From Ustilago trichophora (lineage: Eukaryota > Basidiomycota > Ustilaginomycetes > Ustilaginales > Ustilaginaceae): a DNA stretch of 64,000 bases. The position numbers were made by a program, and so were the translations under genes. Shown here piece after piece: positions 42,342 through 52,350 of this stretch. The stretch spans positions 806,001-870,000 of the forward strand of contig OOIN01000014.1 in the NCBI GenBank assembly GCA_900323505.1, read 5' to 3'. The stretch's first letter is position 1. Every line of letters starts with the position of its first letter. The notes beneath the pieces are model-generated. The model had not been told where the DNA came from, did no database searches, and saw only the letters and a list, made by a program, of their open reading frames with translations.

Positions 42342-43958
42342 CCCACACCAAATGAAGCGTTGCATTCTTTTGCCCAAAATTCTGGTCGAGGTTGGTCACC
42401 ATTTGCTTTGTTTTGATGTGGTTTTGACCGCTTCCACATGTGCTGCTCTTTGATGAAATGGCGGCGCAGCTCTTCTGGTTGCAATTCGCGAACAATGATG
42501 CAGTGTCTCAGACTAGATCCCTTAAGCAATGCAGACCCTCTCACGATTCGTCGCAACGTCAAACAAAGGCAACAATAGCTCTGGTTTAATTCCGAGGAGG
42601 CTTCTTATTGTGGTACTGGCCCCAAAAAGAAAATGGATCGTAGTTGAGTGCAGAGTGCGCAACATGCAATCCTGCGATTCGTCCAAGGTTTTGCCTGGGC
42701 CAAGAAGATTTCCGTTGTTCCGGGTTCCAACCAACCCTAACCTGACACGCTTTCTCATATCACATCTGCGGCTTTTAGGGAAGAAAGAGCAACAAAAAAA
42801 AAGAAAAAGAAAAAAAAAAAACATAGAGGAATCGCGAAACGCCTCTCCCAGGTCCCAGCGCAACGGAACACAGCAAAAGGTAGGAACAGAATCGAAGTCG
42901 GCATGAAAAATAAAAATTTGGGAGCGCGTGCGTTCTGCATATTTTTTGGAATTCCCTGGTTGAACTCAAAATTTTGGTGTTTGTCCTCGCCATCGGTCCA
43001 ACTGTCTTTGCTTCATGATGGCATTATGCTCAACCTTTCTGCGAGCTTTATTGCCGCTACAGAATGATTCCACGGCACAAGGATCATCAAGCCGGCCTCG
43101 ATTTGGTCAAAGGCTACTACCCTGCTCGGGTGTGTGCTCTTGATAGCAGACGTCTGCAAAACTGTGGTTGGTGATGTTGTCCCGATCGCGAACCCCTTGT
43201 CTGGATCTCTGTTCTTTACGCGCGAACCCGAACACTAAAAAAGGTTCTCACTTTCGAAGGTCGCGACCACATAAAAAAAATTTGGACAGGACTGGCCCGA
43301 GTCCCGACAGCCGACTGTCTCTGATCTTCGACCACCAGCGAGAGCACGAGAAAATGTTCGCAATCCCCGAGAGCTCTCCTTACAGCGACACCCTTGGATT
43401 GTCTTCTTTAGCGAGCACCGCTGGCGAGCTTTCCAGCGTGCAACACAAACATATCATCACATGCTGCTTTGTGCTTATTTCCCCGTCTATTTCTTCCGCA
43501 TTCCAGTCTCAAAGTCCCAGCTTCACGTCTCTGTACAGCACCATCTAACTATCGGTGGTACCTTGCAACGACCCGGTTCATCGACTTGTAGCCAACACCC
43601 CGGTCGATGTCCGTCTGAGCAGCGGAGTTCGCTTTGCTCTCTCTTACACAATCACCTTCACGTCAGCATTGGCATGCCAGTCTGAGCTTTCGTTTGCCTA
43701 GCCGGCGAGTAGAGAATGTCGTTTTGTCCGATCCGAGTGCTTTCGTCTGTTGCTTTGAACCGTTCGGCTTTTGAATGAAGCTCCCACATTGAACGCCATG
43801 AACCCACTCTTTCGAGCTTACTTTGAGATGATGAGGGAGAAGGAAGGCGTCTCGTCCGTTTGCAAGGTACCCTATTTTAGCAGATTGACTGTGTTTGCTG
43901 TCTTTGACTTTGACTTTTTCAAATGTTAGCTTTTTAGTCGAAGCATGTTGTCCTCAAG

Positions 43959-43984
43959 AAATAATAATAATAATAATAATAATA
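43959..43984. repeat. (ATA)n microsatellite
   Basis: About eight ATA/AAT units just downstream of the 3' end of the tRNA-Arg gene. Confidence 0.9.
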
Positions 43985-44016
43985 AAAAGGCACATGAAGA
44001 ACACGCAAAAAAAGAA

Positions 44017-44112
44017 TGACCAGCCTGGGGCTCGAACCCAGAATCTCCTGATTAACTACAAGCTGTAATGCTTGATTCGTAGTCAGACGCCTTACCATTG
44101 GGCCAACCGGCC
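44017..44112 (-). tRNA. tRNA-Arg(ACG) with intron
   Basis: Read on the minus strand, GGCCGGT at 44112 pairs with GCTGGTC at the 3' end (seven pairs, three of them G-U), followed by an A discriminator. The D-arm (GCC...GGC), the anticodon loop CTACGA with anticodon ACG at 44080-44078, and the T-arm CTGGG-TTCGAGC-CCCAG are all present. The anticodon stem closes (TCTGA with TCAGG) only if about 24 bases right after the anticodon (about 44076-44053) are removed, the standard position of eukaryotic tRNA introns. The box B sequence is GGTTCGAGCCC. A T-rich stretch (TTCTTTTTTT) just past the 3' end is a Pol III terminator. The mature RNA would be about 72 nt before CCA addition. Confidence 0.9.
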
Positions 44113-44268
44113 AATTCATATCATGTCGTTCATAATTTGCCATTATATGGTGATGCGGATCACGTGAGCTATTCTCGTGCTTCTCCGTCGTTCAGATCCA
44201 GGCGAGCGAACAAAATTTTGAGACGAATGTGTCAGGGATATACAGTATAGCAGGTCTTGTAACTCAAT

Positions 44269-46452
44269 TCATCGACCCGCGGAAGTCCGGGCGAGGTGGT
44301 GTGGCACATAAGTACAAGCGGCGGCAATGAGGGCCACGGCGATCGAACCGATCAGGATGAAGATGGCAAACATCTCTCGCATCAGCCATCGCCATTGACG
44401 GACAAGCTGTATATTTTGCTCTTTGTCCTCGGGCACCTCAACGTGGGAGTTCGATTGAGTCTCGACATTCACCCTCTCTCCATTGGGTGCCTCCGAATCT
44501 GCTTGCGAAGACGAGTGCGAGGGCATCTCGAACTTGGTCCGTTTGTTGCCGAAGCTAAATACGATGAGACGACGCAGCAGAGGTCGGGCAAGTTCGAGTT
44601 TGCGCTTCTCCCAACCAGAGCGTGGATAGACGGCGCCAAACAGAATTGGAATTCGCATTCCGAGGAAAGCAATGTCTGTCAGGATCTCGCGCTTGGCAGA
44701 AGAAGCGGGCAGTGCCAGCGAGTCTGCCAAAGACTTTCCAAGGAGACGGCGAGAGATGGCTACGTGTGCGGACAGCGGCGTGTGGAACGGCGGGCGGTCG
44801 GCGCAAGCAATGAGTACCGGGATGGTGGGGCCTTGCATCCTAGGTCCCACAGCGCCCTTCCCACCCTCTTGCTGGCCGTCGAGGATCTCGACCTTGTTGA
44901 ACAAGTGGAGGATGGTGCACCACAGCGTGCGATCGGCTGCCTGAGGATCACCAAATGCCCGGCGCAGAAGAGCAGGCTCGATGCCCATGTAGAAGCCGAC
45001 GTGCCTCCAAAGCGCGATATAGTCCTTGCGTTCCTGCGCAGTAGGAGTGATGCCAATCCTCTGCAGCATAGCAAGGGGAGCGGAGGAGAATGCACACAGG
45101 GTTCCGAGCATGTCTTCCTGGTTGATGGGGACGCCGTTCTTTTCAAGATCGTAGACCGTTTTGTTTGAATCCAAAATGTCATTGCTCTGCCTCCGTGCCA
45201 GCTTAAGGACGCGGCGTCGTACGTTGGCATGGAGGAGGCGTACACGAACGGCAGACTGCCAGCCTTCGCCGCCCTTTTCTGGAGGCGCGTATCCAGCTTT
45301 CTGGGTGGTGGAGGCTGAAGTGGGCGATGCCAATGGCGTGACATTGGAGCTCGGAGGGTGGAGACTGCCAGCATTTTCTACGACGTCTAACACGAACTGC
45401 GTGGTCTCAAGGAGACGATTCCAAGTACGGTCAGCACGAGGTTTGTCGACGTTGAACATCTGCTTGAGATCTTCGATAGTAGGCAGCGCGGAAGATCCAG
45501 ACGATTTGGGATCCTTGCCACGATCGGCAGCAGAGGGGACGAGATAAGCAGTTTGCTTGAGGACCTCGGTAATTCTTGGCGATGCGAAGCCACCAGCAAG
45601 GCTGAAATGGAGCAGAACGGTCAGCATGGGACCGGCGTAGCGGTAAAAGACATCCTGGCCGCGTCGTAGTACCTCGGCCTCGGCTTCAAGCTCTGCAAGC
45701 TCGTCCTGTGCGTCTATCGGACTATATTCACTTGGAGACCAGATGGGAAGGGTGTGTGATGGCTCCTCTTGGTTCGAGGAAGAGTACCGAGGCCATTGCT
45801 CCAGACTGTTGACCGCTCGAGAACCGTAGCGCGACTGATACCAGTCGAGTCCCAGGGCACCGGCACCAGGCGGAGGTCTGCGATCGATGGCTTTCCAAAA
45901 ATGGCAGGCTGCCTGGTCGCCTTGATCAAAGATGTTTTGCAATGTATCAGTGGAGGCTGACTGGTCGGGTGCGCGGACCGAGTCGAGGTTCTCCAGAGCT
46001 TCGTCGGCATTGGGATCACCATGTCGACGGAGCTGTTCGAGCTTGTGAGGGTGTAGACACCGTTGATCCCATTCGGCAATACGATCCCAGGCCTCAATCA
46101 TGTCGCCATCCTTGACGGCGTTGGGCAAGTCCCAGTTGATCTCCTTCTCATGCCTAAGCCCTGCACGTTGCGCTCGCCACTTGAGGGTGGTGGAGGCTTG
46201 AACGCGGGACCAGATTGAGTTGGTGAGTGGCAATGGTGCTTCTGCTTCCGAGAAGAGGTAGTCAGTAGGCGAAGAGCGGTATGGCCGATGGACGAGCGTC
46301 ACGTAAATCTGGCAGATGACCTCAACAGCCACGTGTCTAGCAGCGGGGACCAGCAAAAGAAGCAAAGCAAAAACTGCAGTCCAAGCAAAGGTAGGCGTGG
46401 ACAGTTGTGCAAGCGCATCGCCTCCAAGCTGAGAGAGGGAGATGCCGAACAT
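44269..46452 (-). CDS. ER-bound oxygenase, mpaB / rubber oxygenase (DUF2236) family
   Basis: A 727-residue intronless protein from an ATG at 46452. A membrane segment lies at about residues 22-50 (TAVFALLLLLVPAARHVAVEV) and another near the C-terminus (MFAIFILIGSIAVALIAAA). The central part has the DUF2236 pattern: FYRYAGPMLTVLLHFSLAGGFASPRITEVLKQTAYL, then RVRLLHANVRRRVL (about residue 405, with the histidine expected to bind heme), and GVPINQEDMLGTLCAFSSAPLAMLQRIG. The block KDYIALWRHVGFYMGI follows. The family includes bacterial latex-clearing protein and fungal MpaB, which cleave isoprenoid double bonds with heme and O2. The substrate here is unknown, and no biosynthetic gene cluster surrounds it. 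Confidence 0.8.
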   Translation of the reverse strand: MFGISLSQLGGDALAQLSTPTFAWTAVFALLLLLVPAARHVAVEVICQIYVTLVHRPYRSSPTDYLFSEAEAPLPLTNSIWSRVQASTTLKWRAQRAGLRHEKEINWDLPNAVKDGDMIEAWDRIAEWDQRCLHPHKLEQLRRHGDPNADEALENLDSVRAPDQSASTDTLQNIFDQGDQAACHFWKAIDRRPPPGAGALGLDWYQSRYGSRAVNSLEQWPRYSSSNQEEPSHTLPIWSPSEYSPIDAQDELAELEAEAEVLRRGQDVFYRYAGPMLTVLLHFSLAGGFASPRITEVLKQTAYLVPSAADRGKDPKSSGSSALPTIEDLKQMFNVDKPRADRTWNRLLETTQFVLDVVENAGSLHPPSSNVTPLASPTSASTTQKAGYAPPEKGGEGWQSAVRVRLLHANVRRRVLKLARRQSNDILDSNKTVYDLEKNGVPINQEDMLGTLCAFSSAPLAMLQRIGITPTAQERKDYIALWRHVGFYMGIEPALLRRAFGDPQAADRTLWCTILHLFNKVEILDGQQEGGKGAVGPRMQGPTIPVLIACADRPPFHTPLSAHVAISRRLLGKSLADSLALPASSAKREILTDIAFLGMRIPILFGAVYPRSGWEKRKLELARPLLRRLIVFSFGNKRTKFEMPSHSSSQADSEAPNGERVNVETQSNSHVEVPEDKEQNIQLVRQWRWLMREMFAIFILIGSIAVALIAAACTYVPHHLARTSAGR

Positions 46453-46967
46453 GGTAAGGGGAAAAAGTCTGTTCTTGCGATCTTCGTAGGGACGTGGAGG
46501 ATTTGGAGGTGGGTATGTCCTCTGAATCAGATGGGCCGATGAACCAGAGTGGCGGTGGTGGAAGTGTCCTTTTTATGTTCGCTGATCGTGACCTAGCGCA
46601 CCCTGTGATCAGATGCGGCCCATATGGATGACGTGGAATATCTATTGACGCTCTGCCGACTGAGAGCGTTGCTGAATGCTTGATGGATAGGGCCTGCCTT
46701 AGATGGCATCGCAGCGAGGTACCGTGATCACAGAAGCCGGTTACGAGAAGGACCGATTGCCGACGGCGAGAGCGAATTTGCAAAGTTGAGCGTGACAGGT
46801 AGAGCAAAGGAGGGCTCGAGCCACGATTCCAGGCAGAAGGAAGCAGTGGTCAAGCTTCGGGCAGGAAGCAAGATAATGTTCGGGAGGCAAGCTCAAACTG
46901 AGGGTCTATCAGAGAGCGCATGAGGGGGGAAGACAAACGTACCACAAAGGGTTCAAGCTCAGGAAGT

Positions 46968-46981
46968 GTACAGTACTGTAC
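46968..46981. repeat. Perfect 14-bp palindrome GTACAGTACTGTAC
   Basis: A perfect dyad 516 bases upstream of the DUF2236 start codon; related copies occur at 47614, 51191 and 51854. Confidence 0.85.
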
Positions 46982-47158
46982 ATTCACCCCCCTGCTCGGT
47001 CCACAAAAGAGCGAGAGGCCACCCTCTTCTTGGCGCCATAGAGCAGGACATCAAAAGTGTGCCACTTTCAACAGAGGCGTCTGCTTCGCTTCGCTTAGCG
47101 TAATGCTGATTTGATTGCTCAGCATCAGTAGGAACGAAAAACAACCCCCCAAAAGGCC

Positions 47159-47181
47159 AAAAAAAAAAAAAAAAAAAAAAA
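47159..47181. repeat. A23 homopolymer
   Basis: Twenty-three consecutive A residues, followed by a further A-rich stretch. Confidence 0.95.
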
Positions 47182-47613
47182 GACAAAAAAAAGTGGAGAG
47201 AGGACATGTTTTATGCAGGGTCTGGTCTCGTGAAAAGAGAAGAGTGATGATGTGGAAGGTTTCCTTTCACGTACCAATGTGCTGGTAGCTATGAGTTCGG
47301 ATGGTACCATCCGATAGTGCATGCCGAAGTTGCTGTGTGGGGTAAAAGTCGGTGATGGCTCTGAAAGAATTGACGCAGCCTCGACTCGTTCACTTGAGCA
47401 GAACAACGGGTGAGTGTGGCTGCAATCGATCGACGTCAATTCACGTGGGTTCAGGTTGGCGTTTCTCTCCGTCGTTCCTTCCATTCCGATAGCGAAGCGT
47501 TGAAAGGATACAAGAAGCCGTGGCAGGATTCTTCAGCACGCTTCGAACTGCTTCTCGGCACAGCAAAAGGGGTCGTCTGTCTAAACAGATATTGAGCGAC
47601 GTTCATTTCTAAG

Positions 47614-47632
47614 TGTACAGTACAGTACAGTA
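47614..47632. repeat. CAGTA tandem (GTAC motif)
   Basis: GTGTACAGTACAGTACAGT followed by poly-A; three tandem ACAGT units. Confidence 0.75.
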
Positions 47633-47828
47633 AAAATCGGAAATCGGAAACTTGTCACGCCTGTGCTGTGTGCATTGACTGCAGCAGCCCTAGAATAAGC
47701 TACGGTAACATTTCGCACCTCCCGTCCAAGCTTCCTCACGCGAGCGACTAGGAGCGCAGCATGTGCGTCCTTCCGCAACTCATGTGCCGAGCTTCTAGTC
47801 TCTGACCCCCTCGCCCGCTGGTGCTCAC

Positions 47829-48044
47829 CCTTGTCCTCGACGTTGCGCACGTACTTGACATGTTCGTCATCAAATTCAAGCGTATCTGACGAGTGGCATC
47901 GCAAAACAACATGCCTGCCTGTTTCCTTGCCGACGCTGTCATTTCGTTCAGCACGGAGAGAGTCAAACCCCACACGAGCATATTGTGGCACTTCAAAGCC
48001 TGGTCCTTGCCGTCGCGCGTATAGACGCAGCAGGTTGGTACCAA
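47829..48044 (-). other. Possible unassigned exon or gene remnant
   Basis: On the minus strand, a segment of about 72 codons reads like real protein: it includes NLLRLYARRQGPGFEVP and ends HVKYVRNVEDKG. It is bounded by a possible acceptor (CCTGAG before 48044) and a good donor (GTGAGC from 47828). An in-frame stop lies just upstream of the acceptor. No start exon or downstream exon could be joined with confidence and no family is recognised. It may be one exon of an undetected gene or a pseudogene fragment. Confidence 0.3.
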
Positions 48045-48802
48045 CTCAGGTCGATGAAGAGCTCCAGACATTGCATGATGCGACTGTCGCCTTTGTAAGC
48101 TTCGATTGATCGATCTATAGTAAAAACGGTGATGTAGCACCTCATTACATCCTGTCTGGCTTGAGTCGGACACGCTGGGCCTGATGATAGACCGATGTGA
48201 AGCTAGGCTAAGGACACCGAGGAAATGCCTGCAGAGTGATATTAAAGTCATCGAAGCCGGAGCCCGCGATGCAACCTGGTGAAGGCTAAGCAGTGCGATT
48301 GCTTCGAGATTACATGCATTCTTGGCGACTCTGCTAGAAAGAACAGTGGACTCAGTTGACACCCGGCCTATTTTTCTTCAGGGCTCAATCCCTTCCGACT
48401 CTCACGCAACCTGGGCAAGGTTCAAACCGGATTGCATCCTCGCAGGATTCATGGTCATTAGGCTCAAAGGCGGCAGTACCTTTGGTGTCAGGATCGCTTT
48501 GGGCGACCCAAAACCGAGTTCCTCCTTGAACATTCTGCTAGTGTTGGGAGCCCGGCGCGATGAGCACGTGCGGAACTGTCCAGCCTTGACAGCTGCACAG
48601 TAGATCGCATAGTGACAGCCTCAATCTCGATCCCTTGTGTTGAGAGGAAACAAGCTTCACAGAGAAAAGTAAAATGAAAGCATTAGTTGGCTCAGGGGTA
48701 TATTGCAGATGAAGTCAAGCCTAAAGGGTGGAAATGATCGGGTCATACAGCTGTAACCTGCAGCTGGCCATAGTTGGAACGAGTCTGGTCTATTAGGATG
48801 CT

Positions 48803-50530
48803 CTATAATGTCTTCCAACCGCTGCGAAGTGCGTCTGCGCAATTGTCCTCCTTGCGGCCGAGCTCTGCGAAGAAGCCGAACAAGGAATGACTGATCAAGT
48901 CTTGCCAGATGCGACTCCAGAGGTTGACGATGTTGGAGCGCATGATCCAGTCATACATCAGGTAGTCGCTGAATTGATAAGCTACGAGAGGAACAAAGTC
49001 AATGTGAAGGCCGAGTCAGCTACTGCTATGGCAAACGCATGGACAAGAAAAGAGGAAGGAGCTAGCCCAGCACTTACTAGCGACCGCCTTGGGATTGACA
49101 AAGATGAGAGGTCGCTGCTTGCTGCGAACGTGAATGTCGTAGCTCGGTAAAAGGCACTCGGACACGAGGCATTCGGGATGTGTGCGGAAGCGAATGGGCC
49201 CATCGTCTACGCCAGGTGTCGTGATGGCGTTGTCATCGTCTTCGCTGGCAGGAAGGAACCACTTTGCATCAAACGCTGTCATGCCGTTCCAGCAGCTGTT
49301 GACAGGGATCGCATCGCCTTTGCGCAAGCTAGAGATATCCTGCTCACGCTTAAAGTAAGGCCACAACGGTGTTGGACGATTTCCTTCTACGTCGCGCATC
49401 ACCCAGCTAGTAAAGGTGAAGTTGAGTCCAGGTGTGGAAGGGTCAATGTGATGCAAGTTGATAATCAGCAGTCGGACAGGGAAGAAGCATGCGTCGTCGT
49501 TGATACTTACGTGTCGTAGAAGCCAAGGGGAAGATAGTCGAGAGCGCAGACTTGGTCGAAGCGCCCTTGATTGGTTGAGAGGAGCTCCAAAACAGATTCT
49601 GTCATGTTGTATGGTCAGATTGGGGACATGATGTCAGCACGGAAGCGGGCAAACCTCTGACGCTGCACATCAAGATTACGTACCTGGACGGAAAAAGATG
49701 TCGTTGAGCCAAATGACTTTGGAAAAGGTGCGGTCGTGGAGGCCATAAATGGCGTCCTGTATTGGGCTGAGAGCTTCGTTTCTGATGATGGCGAGTCGCT
49801 CTATGCGTTCAAGATCCTCTCTGCGATTGTTGTCGAGCATGCGAATCCGATTCTGAATGCCGCGAAGGTCGAGGTCGTGTTGGAGCAAGGAGAGATGGTA
49901 CTTGGTGTGATCTTTGGAGTTGCTCTCGTATATGGAGATATATACGTTTTCTTCGCCAAGGTGATGTACGAGCTGGAAGAGGGACTCGGAAAAGCTGGGA
50001 AAGAGGTGCTCCGAGTTATAAAGGTTGACAGCGATGAAGACAGTCTCGTTGCTGTTTGGTGCCGAAGTGAAGTCGGAGAGACCACGACGTGGGCTGACGG
50101 TGAATGTCCTCCAAGTGACGGTGCAAAGTAGACTGAGCAGAAGAGCTGCTTTGAGATGGTCTCGTCTAGTGGCGCTGTGTGTATAATATCTGGAAGCAAT
50201 GGCTGCAAACGTTGAGATGGTGGCGGCAGGCAGGCCTATCCAGACAAGGGCGAGAAAGACGTGTAGCGTTGAGAACATATGGAAGTAGATATGCGCAATG
50301 ATTGAGACGACGATGGGCAAGCCGACAAGTAAAGGGACAAGACCGGTGGAAGATTTCTCTGCGAGGTCGCCTAGACGTCGGGCCCATGGTGCCGAATGCC
50401 ACAAGCGTTTATCTAGTAAGCTTGGTGTGGTGTAGAAAAGGTCGTCCTCGGCATCATCATGTGCTTCGTATGGTGGAGCCTCTGCTTGAAGAGGAAGCAG
50501 AGGTAGCTTCTGGGAGTGCTGGTGGATCAT
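48803..50530 (-). CDS. GT69 alpha-1,3-mannosyltransferase (CMT1/CAP59 family), four exons
   Basis: Exons 50530-49684, 49598-49511, 49406-49078 and 48981-48803. The introns are 85 nt (GTACGT), 104 nt (GTAAGT) and 96 nt (GTAAGT), all ending in AG. The joined frame is exactly 481 codons including stop (480 residues). Two or three N-terminal hydrophobic segments (about residues 60-115 and 125-145) indicate a type II or multi-pass Golgi protein. The lumenal part shows the Cryptococcus CMT1/CAP59 pattern: FIAVNLYNSEHLFP, VYISIYESNSKDHT, IWLNDIFFRP (residues 273-282, DxD-like), then across junctions CALDYLPLGFYDT-WVMRDVEGN, WPYF, VNSCWNGMTAFDA and FRTHPECLVSECLLPSYD. The final exon completes YQFSDYLMYDW. 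The family transfers alpha-1,3-mannose in capsule or cell-wall glycan synthesis; the acceptor in a non-capsulated smut is unknown. Confidence 0.88.
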
Positions 50531-51190
50531 AGATTCTACTGACGAGGTCGAGAGATGGTGGGGATGTAAGAGAGTAGAGGCGGCGAGGTGAGTGGGGCAA
50601 GACGAACAGGAAAGGATGGTGTACAGTATGCCCAGGCAAGAGGTTGACCGGCTGGACGCCGTGTGCGGAGTCTGTGAGTGTGAGCCGAGGCGAGGAGAAA
50701 GGGCTCACAGTTACCCACACTTGATTGATTTTTTTTTATTTTTGCTTCTTCATATGCGTGTGTCTAGGAAGGAAACGCGTTGCGCATGCAAGAGCGGACA
50801 AAGCCTGTGAAGATGGCAGTGTCGCTTGTGATGAAGGGCATGCAGGAAGCTTCTGGTCGGTTTGATCGTGCACAAGAAAAGTGGGAGCCGGTAGGTGTGA
50901 GATAAGAGCGGCGGCGAAACGATGCACAGAGCGGGGCAGCTCAAGCATAAGTGCGTACATTCGAGAGGTTGCGTGTTATGCTCAGGGTGTACTGTATGAT
51001 GGCCAGCCGGAACTTTGGCGGTCCACTCGTCGAACAAGTCCTTTGGAGAAAAGAGGTTAAAAGGGACGAGAAAAGGTTTCAGACGTTCTGGAAGCACCGA
51101 AAAACGACTTGGAGAAGGGTTTGGCGGAATTCAGTGAGTGGCAAGCCGATTAGGGCCTTTGCGAGACACAAGTGCGAAACGAAACGTGCC

Positions 51191-51221
51191 GTACTGTACA
51201 GTACAGTATACAGTACAGTAC
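51191..51221. repeat. Extended GTAC palindromic cluster (31 bp)
   Basis: A run of GTACTGTACAGTACAG then TATACAGTACAGTAC; it contains overlapping palindromes and tandem ACAGT units. It lies about 660 bases upstream of the GT69 start and 1.1 kb upstream of the transporter. Confidence 0.85.
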
Positions 51222-51853
51222 GCTGGCAAGAAGAACATGAGAAGCGGTGCTCTCTCTGCATGAACGCGCTCGTTTTCTGCGGGGAGGGCCAGCACGACAA
51301 GAACAAGGCTGTGCTGTCTCGGCGTGCTGCTCGCCAGAGAATGTCCCGCCCTCTGCCAACGTGCTATCAAATTTTTCTTTCGCTTAGATATCTGACAGCT
51401 GATCCACCGAGCCTTTTCCGTTTTAAAAAGATTTAAAGCTCACCTTTTGTTCAGTAAAGTGGCACATGCCAAGGAAACGTGGTCCTCGAAATCAGAAAAA
51501 CACCCAACAGAGGCTCCCCCCAAAATAAAAAACAAAAGGTCTCGGGAGTTCCCCTGAGGCAATCTGCAGGGTGCGAAACCTCGAATGTCTGGCGCGAGAT
51601 GAGATTTTGAAATCAAAAAAGGGTCCAGCTTCGGCGTGGATGGTTTCAAGACATGCACACTCTCACAAATACAGTACAAAACCTGGAGTGCCAGGAAACT
51701 ACCTGCACAACCGCCGGCTCAGCTTCGCTCTCCCCTAGTTGCCAAAACCGCACACAAGTTCCAAATCCAACGAAGTCTGTGATACAGAACCCTAGGCGCT
51801 TTGCCTTTGTTTAGAAACCAGCTAGCGTCTGTTTACTAGGAAAGTACGACACA

Positions 51854-51874
51854 CAGTACTGTACAGTACTGTAC
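51854..51874. repeat. GTAC palindromic cluster (21 bp)
   Basis: CAGTACTGTACAGTACTGTA plus C, two overlapping copies of the palindrome. About 480 bases upstream of the sulfur-transporter ATG. Confidence 0.85.
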
Positions 51875-52350
51875 TTGCTCGCCATGGTTGGTTCCTCTTT
51901 TCTTTGGATTTTCACATCATCTGTTATGAATCGTCTTCTCGATATGACCGGAACAGCCAGCCGTGAATAGTGCTACCAGCACAAATCTCACCAAACGTAA
52001 TGGGGCTGTCGTAAGCCGTCTGCGGCTCTCATGCCTACTGCCGATGCCAGGCCGCCCTTTCTATTGTTTTAGCAACAACACAGGAAGACGAGTTGCCCGA
52101 TTTTTGTTGTCCACGAGGAAGCTAGATCACCGATCCTGCTGTCGCTGGCGATCTGGTCCCGATAAATTTTCTGACAAAAAGAACCATCCAAATTAGCGTG
52201 CTTTTAGAGACGCACGGTCCGACGCAACAAAACAGTTCATCGGCTCGTCAGGGTCCAAGACCTTTGCATCCATATGAGCCTTGTCAACCATCCTGACCCT
52301 GACGTTTTTCCCTCATCCATCCGAACCGTCATCAAGCCACTTTTGACAAA

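Larger units (their letters stand above)
40115..44016. other. Large intergenic region, 3.9 kb
   Basis: No strong gene. It holds one weak small frame (40569-40988, listed separately), a long GA microsatellite (41427-41481), an A28 tract (42314-42341) and an ATA repeat next to the tRNA (43959-43984). The region is purine-rich on the + strand from about 41400 to 42350. Confidence 0.55.
46453..48802. other. Intergenic region, 2.35 kb
   Basis: No confident gene. It includes two GTAC motif sites (46968-46981 and 47614-47632), an A23 tract (47159-47181) and one spliceable-looking open segment (47829-48044, listed separately). The upstream side serves as promoter of the DUF2236 gene. Confidence 0.5.
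50531..52350. other. Divergent intergenic region with two GTAC repeat clusters
   Basis: About 1.8 kb between the divergent GT69 and sulfur-transporter genes. It holds the two longest GTAC motif clusters (51191-51221 and 51854-51874). No gene is supported. Confidence 0.55.

Noticed and set aside
43168..43548. 126-codon + strand frame
   Set aside because: It opens with TTG, its internal ATG leaves only 65 codons, and no motif or splice partner was found.
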